NCBI GenBank assembly: GCA_012719645.1
Contig: JAAXZX010000055.1
Coordinates: 1 to 35,587, forward strand
Direction of reading: 5' to 3'
Source of the DNA: Clostridiaceae bacterium
GTDB lineage: Bacteria; Bacillota; Clostridia; DSM-8532
Length of the DNA: 35,587 bases
Of the stretch, positions 1 to 9,056 are shown piece after piece (the first letter of the stretch is position 1; every line of letters starts with the position of its first letter). The position numbers and the translations under genes are program-made. Below the pieces are notes generated by a model that had not been told where the DNA came from, did not search any database, and saw nothing but the letters and a program-made list of their open reading frames with translations.

Positions 1-119
1 AAAACTAAAAGCCGCAGGCTTATCCGGTGCCGCCCAGGCTGCCGAACTATATGGGAGATGCTTGTTGTCAAGGGCGTGTCCGTAGAGGACTATTCCAGGA
101 TACATCTACCCTCAAACTC
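1..119 (+). other. Possible frame-broken 3' end of an upstream gene
   Basis: Two plus frames at the window edge look protein-like in succession. From base 2 the frame reads KLKAAGLSGAAQAAELYG. After about base 54 the other frame continues with EMLVVKGVSVEDYSRI and ends at a TAA at 117-119. Joining them needs one added base near the GGG at 53-55. I do not recognise a family, and the match is only by general composition. It may be a decayed or mis-sequenced C-terminus of a gene starting outside the window, or chance. Confidence 0.2.
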
Positions 120-157
120 CCTACAGTAAATTGACGCTATCATGTCCCCCTGGTAAA

Positions 158-187
158 TTGCATAAAAACAGACTTATATGTTATACT
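158..187 (+). promoter_or_regulatory. Candidate sigma-A promoter for the glucan synthase operon
   Basis: TTGCAT at 158-163 and TATACT at 182-187 are 18 bases apart. A TG one base upstream of the -10 box makes it an extended -10. A second TATAAT overlaps at 187-192. An alternative pair, TTGACG at 131-136 and TAAATT at 154-159, has 17-base spacing. The gene starts at 489, so either promoter leaves a leader of about 300 bases. Confidence 0.4.
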
Positions 188-194
188 ATAATAT

Positions 195-488
195 ATTGTG
201 TCTGTTACCATCTCAACAGGTGGACTGGACTGCCCCGCATGTTTCATGACGGAGCGTCAGGCCATTATTAGTTCAGCCTGAATGCATGACCGGTATATCA
301 CAGGTTAACTTTCAGAGCATCACTAAGCGTTTGCTGCAGGTATTTTCATCGGGGCGTTGTAAGGCATGACCGGCAGATAATATGTCTGCTGGCCGGCTTT
401 GTCGATTTCATTTTTGAAAAGGCAATATTGACCAGACAGAATGGACGTTTTGGCGGAAATGATATCAACAGGGGTGTGATAAATACTT
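195..488 (+). other. Long untranslated leader with short repeats and a hairpin
   Basis: No convincing gene is present. GCATGACCGG occurs twice (284-293 and 364-373), with a weaker CATGACGG at 245-252. The last copy runs into a hairpin: CCGGCAGA at 370-377 pairs with TCTGCTGG at 385-392 (one G-U pair) across a 7-base loop. I recognise no riboswitch class and see no U-tract terminator. A Shine-Dalgarno-like AGGGGTG lies at 470-476, 12 bases before the ATG at 489. Confidence 0.35.
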
Positions 489-3400
489 ATGACGCTGCTG
501 GAGTGGACTATTGCCGCAGTAATTATCCTATCGGCCGCTTTACTGGCCTCTCTGGTTGCTCACGAACGAAGGCTCAGGAAGCTGGACCCGTTCAAAGGGC
601 AGAAAAAGATGCAGGAAGGACTGGGTCCCAGGGAATGGGAGCACCAGATGATGGAGCTTGCGCGGGATCATTTATCCGTAAAATGGAAGAGTACCCCGTT
701 TATTGTGGGAAACTACAACCAGATGGCATACAGGAAAATAAACCGGATCCGCCATATCATATCCGGAGCCCCATCCGGTGTGATTGCCCTCACACCGTCT
801 GCCAGGTGGCTCTTTGATAACTTCCAGATGATGTACCGCGAGATCAAGAAAATCAAGACCACAGGCACAAACTACCTGTCGCTCCCGCACCTTAAATCCA
901 CCGAATACAGGGGCTATCCCAGGATATATGTAATCGCCAGGAAAATAGTCGAGATTTCGGGCGGGTATCTTCATGAGGAGAACATCGCCCTGATGATCGA
1001 CTCATACCAGGGCATCTGCCCCCTGACCGAAAGGGAGCTTGCGGTGCTGCCCGAAATGCTGGGGTTTTGCCTGCTGGAGCGCATTATTGATGTGTCCGGG
1101 GAAATTATCCATGTTATCCGGGTTAAGGCCAGGGCGGAGAAATTCGTCAGGGACCGGCTCGTTGATAAAGGCGGATATCTTGATATTACGCCGCTCCTGG
1201 TCAAACAGGACGAAATGGAAGCCGATATCTCCTTCCATTCCCATGTCATCTATCTTCTGAAGAACAAAGCTGTGGATGACGCAGCCATAGCACGGTATTT
1301 GGCATACCACTTCGGCGGCGAAGGTGAGAGAGTCAACGCAGCCGCTCTTTTCAAGGAGGAAGGCCGTAAAGCCTCCATGCTTGAATCCTGTGTCCGCACT
1401 CTTATCACCAGCCTGAGGGAGCTTAACAGAATAAATGAGGAAGAGCTGATCGAAAGGCTTTCCATCGTCGAACGCATCCTGTCGGAGGACCCCGGCGGGG
1501 TATACCCCCGAATGGACAGCAGCAGCCGGGGACAGTACAGGATGATGGTGGAAAAACTGGCCATAAGATATGGCGTTAACGAGGTGGATGTAGCGAAAGC
1601 GTGCGTGGCCCTCGCAAAGGAGGGTCGGGATGAGATCTTCTGTTCACGCCATGTAGGGGCTTACCTGTTGGGCAAGGGTTATCCGATACTGAAGGCAAAA
1701 ATCCGGAAAAGGCCCCTTCCCGAGCAGGTCCGGGACAACCGGCGGCTTAAGGGAATCCTGTATTTCTCCCTGAACGCCCTCATCCTTGCCGTGTTGACTT
1801 CCTTTATCCCTTATATTCTCGGGCTTGCGGGATATGGCGGAGAACCTTACAGGAGCGTTCTTTTGATCCTTGTGTCGCTGCCGATCATGATACATGCCGC
1901 CAGGACAACGGCTGATGCCATAATTACGAGGCTGATACCGCCCCAGGATCTGCCCCTCATGGATTATTCCGAGGAGATCCCCGACAGCGCCAGGACCTTC
2001 CTCGTCATGCCAGTCATCATATCCGGCAGGGAGCAGGCGCTCGAATATGCCGAAAGGCTTCACAAGCATTATCTCGCCAACAGGCAGCACAACCTGTATT
2101 TCGCGCTCCTGGCCGATTATGCTGACGCAAAGGGAAAAGAGCTGCCGACGGACAGGGAAATAAGGGAGGCGCTGGTTTCCCGCATTGAACAGCTGAACAG
2201 GAGATACCCCTCTGCACACCAAAAATTCTCGCTGTTCATCAGGGAACGCAGGTGGAACCAGTCCGAGGATTGCTACATGTGCTGGGAGAGAAAGAGGGGG
2301 AAGCTGGAAGAGTTCAACGCGCTGCTTAACGGGGTAAGCCCGGAGAAAACCAGTTTCACCACGCTGCTTTGCGATATGGATATCCTCGGCACCATCAGGT
2401 ATGTAATAACGCTGGATGCCGACTCCGACCTCGTTATAGACAACGCCTCCAAGCTGATAGGCATGATAGACCATCCGCTCAACAGGGCCCATCTGGACCC
2501 GGAGAAAAAAATGGTCAGTGAAGGCTATGCCATCATCCAGCCCCTTGTAAGGAACCACATATACGAAAAGAATTCTGCCCTTTTCCCTAAGATATTCGGT
2601 GGCAGAACGGGCTCCCCCAACTATTCCGTGGTGGTCTCGGACATCTATCAGGACCTGTTCAGGGAGGGCTCTTTCGTCGGGAAAGGCATTTATGATGTGC
2701 AGGCATTCCACCAGCTGCTCTACAATAAGATACCCGAAAACTGCGTGCTAAGCCATGACCTTCTGGAAAGCTGCTATGCAAGGACAGCCTTCGCAAGCAG
2801 GGCCGATATCGTAGAAAGCTTCCCGGGCAGCTATATGTCATTCGCAAAAAGAGAACACCGATGGATCAGGGGGGACTGGCAGCTCTTGCCCTGGCTGCTT
2901 AAAAAAGAGCTGAGCTTTCTTTCCCGGTGGAAAATCAGCTGCAACATGATAGAAAGCCTTGTGTCGGTCAGCAGGCTCCTGTTCATCATACTGACAATCG
3001 CGCTGGCCCCCGGGGCGTACTGGTTGTGGATACCGGTAGTCCTTTTCACCAGTATCTTTGACCTTTTGCTGCTGGTCCTGGGGGTTGTGATCCACAGGAT
3101 CAGAAGGCCGCGCCTTGCGCTGGTGTACTCCCGGTTCTTCCAGGAGATCGGGGTAAAGCTTTTGAAGGCTTTTCTTGACATCGTCCTTGTTCCTTCCGCG
3201 GCATTCAACGCGATGGATGCAATAATGACAACCCTTTACCGGTTAACCGTCAGCAAAAAACATCTGCTGTTGTGGGATGCCGCGGATATAGTCGAAAAAA
3301 CTGCCAGGAACTCGCTTGCAGGCTATTTCAAAATGCTGGGTACCTCCAGCCTGGTTTCCTGCGCTCTTGCTGCGGTGATACCGGCCTTTTCGGGCGCGGT

Positions 3401-6400
3401 CGTACTGCCGGTAAGCAGCATACTGGCAGTACTCTGGGGAACATCCTTCCTTACGGCATATATCATAAGCATGGGCGGCAGCGGTTCAAAGAGCAGGGAA
3501 CAGCTTGACCGGAAAGGGCTTTTGCATGACACCGCCCGCAGGATGTGGAAGTTTTTCAGGGCATTCGCCACAAAGGAGAACAACTGGCTCTGTCCCGACA
3601 ATTACCAGGTAGCGAATGTTATAAGGGTCACCCAAAAGACCTCCCCCACCAATATCGGGCTCCAGTTCCTGTCCATACTGACTGCCAGGGATTTCGGTTT
3701 TGAAACCCTGAGCTCGTTCCTCGACTATACAGAAAACCTCATGTACACAGTAAATGTACTCCCGAAATGGAAAGGGCACCTGTATAACTGGTACGATACC
3801 TGTACCCTTGAAGTACTGGAGCCCAGGTATATATCAACCGTAGACAGCGGAAACTTCTTCGGCGCCCTTATCGCGCTGAAAAACGGACTGCTTGAACAGT
3901 TGGACACCCCGGTTCTCAACGACGACCTTATGGCCCAATTGCACCTGGCAGCCGGGAAGGCTGGCCTTAAGGCGACCGAATACTCACGTATCGGGGATTT
4001 GATTAATGATCTGGGGCAGCACCTTGAAACCATATGCCATGAAACAGCGGGTGACGACAGCCTTGACCCGGAGGAAATCAAAAGGCTCCTGGACCTTATC
4101 CGGGATGAGGTTGAAAATCTTGGCATGGAAGAACTGCCTCCGGACGAAAGGATAACTCTTTCAGACCTTGCCGGCGCCGGTAACAAATACGCGGTTTCAA
4201 CCAGCGAAAGGATCCTGGGCCTTTGCCGGACAATAGACAATATGCTCGAACAGGCTGACTTTTCATTCCTGTTTAATCGCAGAAGGATGCTGTTCCATAT
4301 CGGATACAACGAATCGATCCATGAGCCGGACGATGGATGCTATGACCTGATAGCTTCCGAATCGGTGCTCACCAGCTACCTGGCGATAGCGATGGGCAAG
4401 GTGCCGGTCAAGCACTGGAAGAAACTCGGGCGTCCCCTTGCCATCATAAAGGGGATACCTGCCCATGTGTCCTGGAGCGGCACCATGTTTGAATACCTGA
4501 TGCCCAATCTCCTGCTCAAGGAATATGAAGGCTCGGTATTCGCCGATTCGAACCGGGCCGCCGTCCTGCAGCAGATCAGGTATGCCACGCATATGGGTAT
4601 TCCCTGGGGGATTTCCGAATCCCAGTACTACCGGTTTGACATAAACTCCAATTACCAGTACAGGGCATTCGGCGTTCCCAAGCTGCGGCTTCAGCCGTCA
4701 TTCGAGCTTCCCATCGTCGTGGCTCCCTACGCCTGCATGCTCGCCCTGGAATATGCGGGGAACAAGGCCCTCGACAACCTTGAAAGGATCAAGGCCCTTG
4801 GCGCTTACGGCGAATATGGCTTTTATGAGGCCATCGATTTCAGCAGCCCGGACCCGGTTCTCATGACCAACTATTGCATAGTCAGATCATACATGGCTCA
4901 TCACCAGGGCATGAGCCTCGTGGCCATTAACAATTACCTGAATGGCGGAATTATCAGGCGCAGGTTCCATGCCGAGCCCATGGTAAAGGCCGTGGAAACG
5001 CTGCTTGAGGAAAAGCGGGAAACGTTGTTTGTATCCATATCCAGGAGAGGGTACACCGTTGATATCAGGAAGAAAATCATCCATGAGGATGAGAAGATGG
5101 AGGATAGGCTGGTTAAAACCGTGGCGCCGGCCATCCCGACTGTGGGATACTACTCCAACGGGAGCTACTCCGTGCTGGTAACATCGGATGGTGACGGCTT
5201 CAGCAGCAGAGGCGGCATTATGGTCAACAGGTGGAAGCCGGATATCTATGCCCAGACCGGGTTCTATATATACATCCAGGACATGGAGCAGGAACGGGTC
5301 TGGAGTTCCGCGTATAATCCCACAAGGACTATGCCTGATGAATACACTGTCGCTTTCTCCCACCACCAGGCTGAATTCAGGAGAAGGGACGGGGATATAT
5401 CCACATGTACCGTGGTGACCATGTCATCGGACCATGACCTGGAAATCAGGCAGGTGACGTTGAAAAACCACGGCTCAGAAAGCAGGAAGATCCAGGTGAC
5501 CAGTTACCTGGAGGTGGTGGCGGACAGCTATATGGCCGACTCAAGCCACCCCGCTTTCAGCAAGTTGTTCATTGAAAGCGAATATGATCCCGAACACGCT
5601 GTCTTCCTTTCACGAAGAAGGGACAGCGGCGAAAACAGGAACCCGTACATCATTCATATGGTGCGGACAGGCTCCGGGCATCCCGGCAGGGTGGAGTATG
5701 AGAACGACAGGATGAGGTTCATCGGCAGGAACAACACACTGGCATATCCCGATGCGCTTAAAAAAGGACTTTCAAACAGCGCTGGCTTTTCCAATGACCC
5801 CATCATGAGCCTCCGGGTTTATGCCGACCTGGAACCGGAAGGCACTGCTGTAATCACGTTTATTGCCGGCGTATGCAAAACCCGGGAAGAGGCGATGAAA
5901 ATAAGCGATGAAATGAGCGTGCCATACAGGATCAGCAGCATTATGCAGACGTTCCGGAGGCAAAGCGAAGTGGAATTGAAGTATCTCGGCATAGGCAGCA
6001 GGCAGCTCAATGCCTTCCAGGACGCGATAAGCCCACTCTTCTATCCTTCAAGGTTTTTCAGGGGACCGTCTGAAAGCATAAGGCGAAACTTCAAGGACCA
6101 GAACTCCCTTTGGAGGTTCGGCATATCCGGGGACAAACCCATCATGCTGCTCCAGGTAAACTCTGTGGAAGAGGCTGAGATAGTCAGGGATGTCCTGAGG
6201 CTTTACCAGTACCTGCGAATAAACCGCGTGAACGCGGACCTGGTGATACTGTGCGAAACGAAATACGGGTACGCCCAGGAACTGACCTGCCTTCTCAACT
6301 CCATGACAAGCTCACTCAGGATCTATGACCACAAGGATGCTCCGGGAATATTCATCATCCATTCATACCAGCTTGTCCCAGCGGAGCGGGATCTGCTGAA

Positions 6401-6491
6401 CACCGTAGCGAGGATCGTATTCTCCGGGAAGACGGGCATCTATTTCAGGAGCGTCTGGATCGACATGAGAAACACGCAGATACAGGGTTAA
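489..6491 (+). CDS. Cyclic beta-1,2-glucan synthase, N-terminal polypeptide (GT84 + glycoamylase-like + first GH94-type sandwich)
   Basis: This 2000-residue membrane protein matches roughly the first two thirds of NdvB/Cgs, which polymerises UDP-glucose into beta-1,2-glucan and closes the ring. It has an N-terminal membrane helix (about 3-24) and two more at about 421-473. The family-2-like glycosyltransferase core carries DADSD near 643-647 and the QxxRW-type motif in REHRWIRGDWQ near 788-798. Further helix clusters lie at about 817-872, 895-920 and 948-995. A glycoamylase-like region (about 1040-1485, ending MAHHQGMSLVAI) is expected to set chain length. A GH94-type beta-sandwich follows at about 1540-1850. 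An in-frame stop lies directly upstream of the ATG, so no longer start exists. The protein ends at a TAA inside what is normally an interdomain linker, and the same frame stays open beyond it. The next gene supplies the missing domain. Confidence 0.85.
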   Translation: MTLLEWTIAAVIILSAALLASLVAHERRLRKLDPFKGQKKMQEGLGPREWEHQMMELARDHLSVKWKSTPFIVGNYNQMAYRKINRIRHIISGAPSGVIALTPSARWLFDNFQMMYREIKKIKTTGTNYLSLPHLKSTEYRGYPRIYVIARKIVEISGGYLHEENIALMIDSYQGICPLTERELAVLPEMLGFCLLERIIDVSGEIIHVIRVKARAEKFVRDRLVDKGGYLDITPLLVKQDEMEADISFHSHVIYLLKNKAVDDAAIARYLAYHFGGEGERVNAAALFKEEGRKASMLESCVRTLITSLRELNRINEEELIERLSIVERILSEDPGGVYPRMDSSSRGQYRMMVEKLAIRYGVNEVDVAKACVALAKEGRDEIFCSRHVGAYLLGKGYPILKAKIRKRPLPEQVRDNRRLKGILYFSLNALILAVLTSFIPYILGLAGYGGEPYRSVLLILVSLPIMIHAARTTADAIITRLIPPQDLPLMDYSEEIPDSARTFLVMPVIISGREQALEYAERLHKHYLANRQHNLYFALLADYADAKGKELPTDREIREALVSRIEQLNRRYPSAHQKFSLFIRERRWNQSEDCYMCWERKRGKLEEFNALLNGVSPEKTSFTTLLCDMDILGTIRYVITLDADSDLVIDNASKLIGMIDHPLNRAHLDPEKKMVSEGYAIIQPLVRNHIYEKNSALFPKIFGGRTGSPNYSVVVSDIYQDLFREGSFVGKGIYDVQAFHQLLYNKIPENCVLSHDLLESCYARTAFASRADIVESFPGSYMSFAKREHRWIRGDWQLLPWLLKKELSFLSRWKISCNMIESLVSVSRLLFIILTIALAPGAYWLWIPVVLFTSIFDLLLLVLGVVIHRIRRPRLALVYSRFFQEIGVKLLKAFLDIVLVPSAAFNAMDAIMTTLYRLTVSKKHLLLWDAADIVEKTARNSLAGYFKMLGTSSLVSCALAAVIPAFSGAVVLPVSSILAVLWGTSFLTAYIISMGGSGSKSREQLDRKGLLHDTARRMWKFFRAFATKENNWLCPDNYQVANVIRVTQKTSPTNIGLQFLSILTARDFGFETLSSFLDYTENLMYTVNVLPKWKGHLYNWYDTCTLEVLEPRYISTVDSGNFFGALIALKNGLLEQLDTPVLNDDLMAQLHLAAGKAGLKATEYSRIGDLINDLGQHLETICHETAGDDSLDPEEIKRLLDLIRDEVENLGMEELPPDERITLSDLAGAGNKYAVSTSERILGLCRTIDNMLEQADFSFLFNRRRMLFHIGYNESIHEPDDGCYDLIASESVLTSYLAIAMGKVPVKHWKKLGRPLAIIKGIPAHVSWSGTMFEYLMPNLLLKEYEGSVFADSNRAAVLQQIRYATHMGIPWGISESQYYRFDINSNYQYRAFGVPKLRLQPSFELPIVVAPYACMLALEYAGNKALDNLERIKALGAYGEYGFYEAIDFSSPDPVLMTNYCIVRSYMAHHQGMSLVAINNYLNGGIIRRRFHAEPMVKAVETLLEEKRETLFVSISRRGYTVDIRKKIIHEDEKMEDRLVKTVAPAIPTVGYYSNGSYSVLVTSDGDGFSSRGGIMVNRWKPDIYAQTGFYIYIQDMEQERVWSSAYNPTRTMPDEYTVAFSHHQAEFRRRDGDISTCTVVTMSSDHDLEIRQVTLKNHGSESRKIQVTSYLEVVADSYMADSSHPAFSKLFIESEYDPEHAVFLSRRRDSGENRNPYIIHMVRTGSGHPGRVEYENDRMRFIGRNNTLAYPDALKKGLSNSAGFSNDPIMSLRVYADLEPEGTAVITFIAGVCKTREEAMKISDEMSVPYRISSIMQTFRRQSEVELKYLGIGSRQLNAFQDAISPLFYPSRFFRGPSESIRRNFKDQNSLWRFGISGDKPIMLLQVNSVEEAEIVRDVLRLYQYLRINRVNADLVILCETKYGYAQELTCLLNSMTSSLRIYDHKDAPGIFIIHSYQLVPAERDLLNTVARIVFSGKTGIYFRSVWIDMRNTQIQG

Positions 6492-6506
6492 CGGGGGTGG
6501 ACAGGT

Positions 6507-8969
6507 TTGTACGGTGATAAAACAGAGCTTGAGTTTTTCAATGGTTTTGGAGGTTTTGCCCGGGACGGCGCCGAGTATGAAATCATACTTGATGGCGAGA
6601 ATAGGCCGCCGGCTCCCTGGATCAATGTCATTTCCAACCGGGACTTCGGCTTTACCATATCCGAATCCGGGGCGGGCTATACATGGGCATACAACAGCAG
6701 GGAGAACAAGATAACGCCATGGTCCAATGACCCTGTCCTGGACAGCTGCCCGGAAACCATATATGTCAGGGATGACGTAAGCGGAAGAATAATGGGCCCG
6801 GTGTCCCTGGGAAGGAAGGACAGGGGAGTCTTCCGCGCCTGGCATGGCTTCGGGTATTCCAGGTTCCGGCACGAGGAAGACGGGATTGACCAGGAACTCG
6901 CGGTTTTTACGCCAATCAGCGAGCCTGTAAAGCTTTGGGTCCTCACACTGGCCAACCGCACGAATGCATGGCGCAGCCTTACGCTTACGTATTACGTCGA
7001 GTGGGTTCTGGGCATAAACAGGGACCAGACGGCACCCTACATTGTCACCTCGTACAATAACGAATACGAGTACCTGTATGCAAAGAATGTCTATAACTAC
7101 CCCTTCAGAAAGCATCGCGCCTTCATATTCTCCAGCGGGTCAATCAATTGCTATACAGGCGACCGGCATGAGGTCCTTGGGCCAAAAGGCTCTGTGAAAG
7201 AGCCCGGCGGGCTTGGAAGGAAGTTTACCTGTGCCACGGGCGTCAGCTATGACCCCTGCGGCGCAATCCAGGTGCCGGTTTCCATTCCTCCCGGAATGAG
7301 CGTGACCATCCTGTTCGGCCTGGGGTACAGCGGCAATGAGAGTGAAATTAACAACCTGATTCTCAAATACAGGGACACCGAAATGGCGGTCAGGGAGCTG
7401 TTCGCAGTCCGGCAACACTGGGACAGTATCCTGGGCGGTTTAAAGGTTGAAACCTCCGACCGGGCGATGGATATCCTCGTCAACGGATGGCTGCTGTACC
7501 AGACCATCTCCTGCAGGATATACGCAAGGACCGCTTTCTACCAGTGCGGAGGGGCATACGGGTTCAGGGATCAGCTGCAGGACGCCATGGCCCTTGTGTA
7601 TACCCGTCCGGACATGCTGAGGGAGCAGATTATCCGCTCCTCTGAAAGGCAGTTTGAGGAGGGCGATGTCCAGCACTGGTGGCATCCCCCCTTTGGTATC
7701 GGGGTCAGGACAAGGATAACCGATGACCTGCTCTGGCTTCCCTATGCCACGGCGGTGTATATCAAGGGCACCGGGGATTATTCCGTCCTAAAAGAACGGA
7801 CAGGTTACATCAAAGGGCCCGTCCTTTCAGAAGACCAGCGGGAAACAATGTTCCTGCCCGGGCAGTCGGAACTCGAGGGAAGCATATATGAACATTGCAA
7901 GAAGGCCATTGGGCGCATCGGTTTCGGGCCACACGGCCTGCCATTGATGGGAGGCGGCGACTGGAACGACGGCATGAACCTGGTTGGGATCGGCGGAACA
8001 GGCGAAAGCGTATGGCTCGGATGGTTCATCATCGCGCTCGCAGAAGACTTCATACCCATATGCCGTCGTATGGGAGACACCGTATTTGCCGAAAAGCTGG
8101 AGCAGATGAGGGAGGACCTGATCGCATCAATAGAAAATCACGCATGGGACGGGGAATGGTACCTCAGGGCCTTTTACGATGACGGCTCCAGGCTGGGGAC
8201 CAGCGACGACACCGAATGCAGGATAGACTCCATAAGCCAGTCCTGGAGCATCATATCGAGGGCGGCGGACATCGAGAGGGCCAGGCGCGCCTTCAATTCC
8301 GCCTGGAGCAACCTCATCATAGAAAAGGAAGGGGTATCGCTTCTTCTTACCCCTCCCTTCGATAAAACAGAAAAGAACCCGGGCTATATCAAGAAGTATT
8401 ATCCCGGCATCAGGGAAAATGGGGGGCAATATACCCATGCAGCCGTCTGGCTTGCCATAGCCGCCGCCATGCTTGGGGAACACGACAAAGCCTACCGCCT
8501 TTTCTCAATGCTTAATCCCATATACAATACCGCCAACAGGAAAGATGCTCTTAAATACGAAAAGGAGCCTTATGTGATGACCGCAGATATATCATACGAG
8601 GCTCCCTATACGGGCAGGGGCGGATGGAGCTGGTATACCGGCTCAGCGGGATGGATGTACCAGGGACTTATAAAATGGTTCCTTGGCCTGCGCAGGGAGG
8701 CAGGATGCCTTGCGATCGAGCCTGCCGTTCCCGAAAGCTTCGGCGATTACAGGATCATATACAGGTATGGAACTGCGGTATACACCATTGAGGTAAAGCA
8801 GAGATGCCCCAGTTCCATCCAATGGGATAATGCGGCCTATGAAGCTGAAATGCCATTCCCGGCGGCGGTGTTCCTGGACGGGGAAAAGCTGCCCGGAAAC
8901 CGGGTAAGCCTTGCAGACGACGGCCGTGAACACCATGTATTGGTCTGGCTGAGGTCCCCCGCTGGCTGA
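6507..8969 (+). CDS. Cyclic beta-1,2-glucan synthase, C-terminal polypeptide (GH94 phosphorylase-type domain)
   Basis: This 820-residue protein matches the C-terminal GH94 part of NdvB/Cgs, the same fold as cellobiose phosphorylase. It opens with LEFFNGFGGF and the sandwich motif SGAGYTWAYNSRENKITPW, followed by an (alpha/alpha)6 barrel. DWND at residues 485-488 is the GH94 signature that carries the catalytic aspartate. The start is TTG at 6507 behind GGGGGTGG (6493-6500), 15 bases after the TAA of the previous gene and in the same frame, with only R-G-W-T-G between. The two pieces together equal one full-length synthase. In intact Cgs this domain acts within the same polypeptide. Here it would be made by reinitiation and either assemble with the synthase or act alone as a glucan phosphorylase. 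A recent nonsense mutation or sequence error is the alternative. Confidence 0.85.
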   Translation: MYGDKTELEFFNGFGGFARDGAEYEIILDGENRPPAPWINVISNRDFGFTISESGAGYTWAYNSRENKITPWSNDPVLDSCPETIYVRDDVSGRIMGPVSLGRKDRGVFRAWHGFGYSRFRHEEDGIDQELAVFTPISEPVKLWVLTLANRTNAWRSLTLTYYVEWVLGINRDQTAPYIVTSYNNEYEYLYAKNVYNYPFRKHRAFIFSSGSINCYTGDRHEVLGPKGSVKEPGGLGRKFTCATGVSYDPCGAIQVPVSIPPGMSVTILFGLGYSGNESEINNLILKYRDTEMAVRELFAVRQHWDSILGGLKVETSDRAMDILVNGWLLYQTISCRIYARTAFYQCGGAYGFRDQLQDAMALVYTRPDMLREQIIRSSERQFEEGDVQHWWHPPFGIGVRTRITDDLLWLPYATAVYIKGTGDYSVLKERTGYIKGPVLSEDQRETMFLPGQSELEGSIYEHCKKAIGRIGFGPHGLPLMGGGDWNDGMNLVGIGGTGESVWLGWFIIALAEDFIPICRRMGDTVFAEKLEQMREDLIASIENHAWDGEWYLRAFYDDGSRLGTSDDTECRIDSISQSWSIISRAADIERARRAFNSAWSNLIIEKEGVSLLLTPPFDKTEKNPGYIKKYYPGIRENGGQYTHAAVWLAIAAAMLGEHDKAYRLFSMLNPIYNTANRKDALKYEKEPYVMTADISYEAPYTGRGGWSWYTGSAGWMYQGLIKWFLGLRREAGCLAIEPAVPESFGDYRIIYRYGTAVYTIEVKQRCPSSIQWDNAAYEAEMPFPAAVFLDGEKLPGNRVSLADDGREHHVLVWLRSPAG

Positions 8970-8991
8970 ATCAAGACATGGAACCGATTGA

Positions 8992-9021
8992 TTGGCAGGC
9001 CGGAGCCCGGTATTGTATAAT
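8992..9021 (+). promoter_or_regulatory. Candidate promoter of the TIR gene
   Basis: TTGGCA at 8992-8997 and TATAAT at 9016-9021 are 18 bases apart. Transcription would begin near 9028. That leaves no room for a ribosome site before the ATG at 9033, and so favours the TTG at 9057, which has GCGGGGGT at 9042-9049. Confidence 0.45.
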
Positions 9022-9056
9022 ATTGTATATTGATGAAAATAGCGGGGGTACATGTC

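Noticed and set aside
428..817. Plus-strand open frame overlapping the start of the glucan synthase
   Set aside because: It is out of frame with the conserved synthase, whose own ATG and ribosome site are better. The translation looks non-native.
1644..2711. Long open frame on the minus strand inside the glucan synthase gene
   Set aside because: It is antisense to conserved glycosyltransferase sequence, and its translation has no recognisable domain. It is a by-product of codon use.
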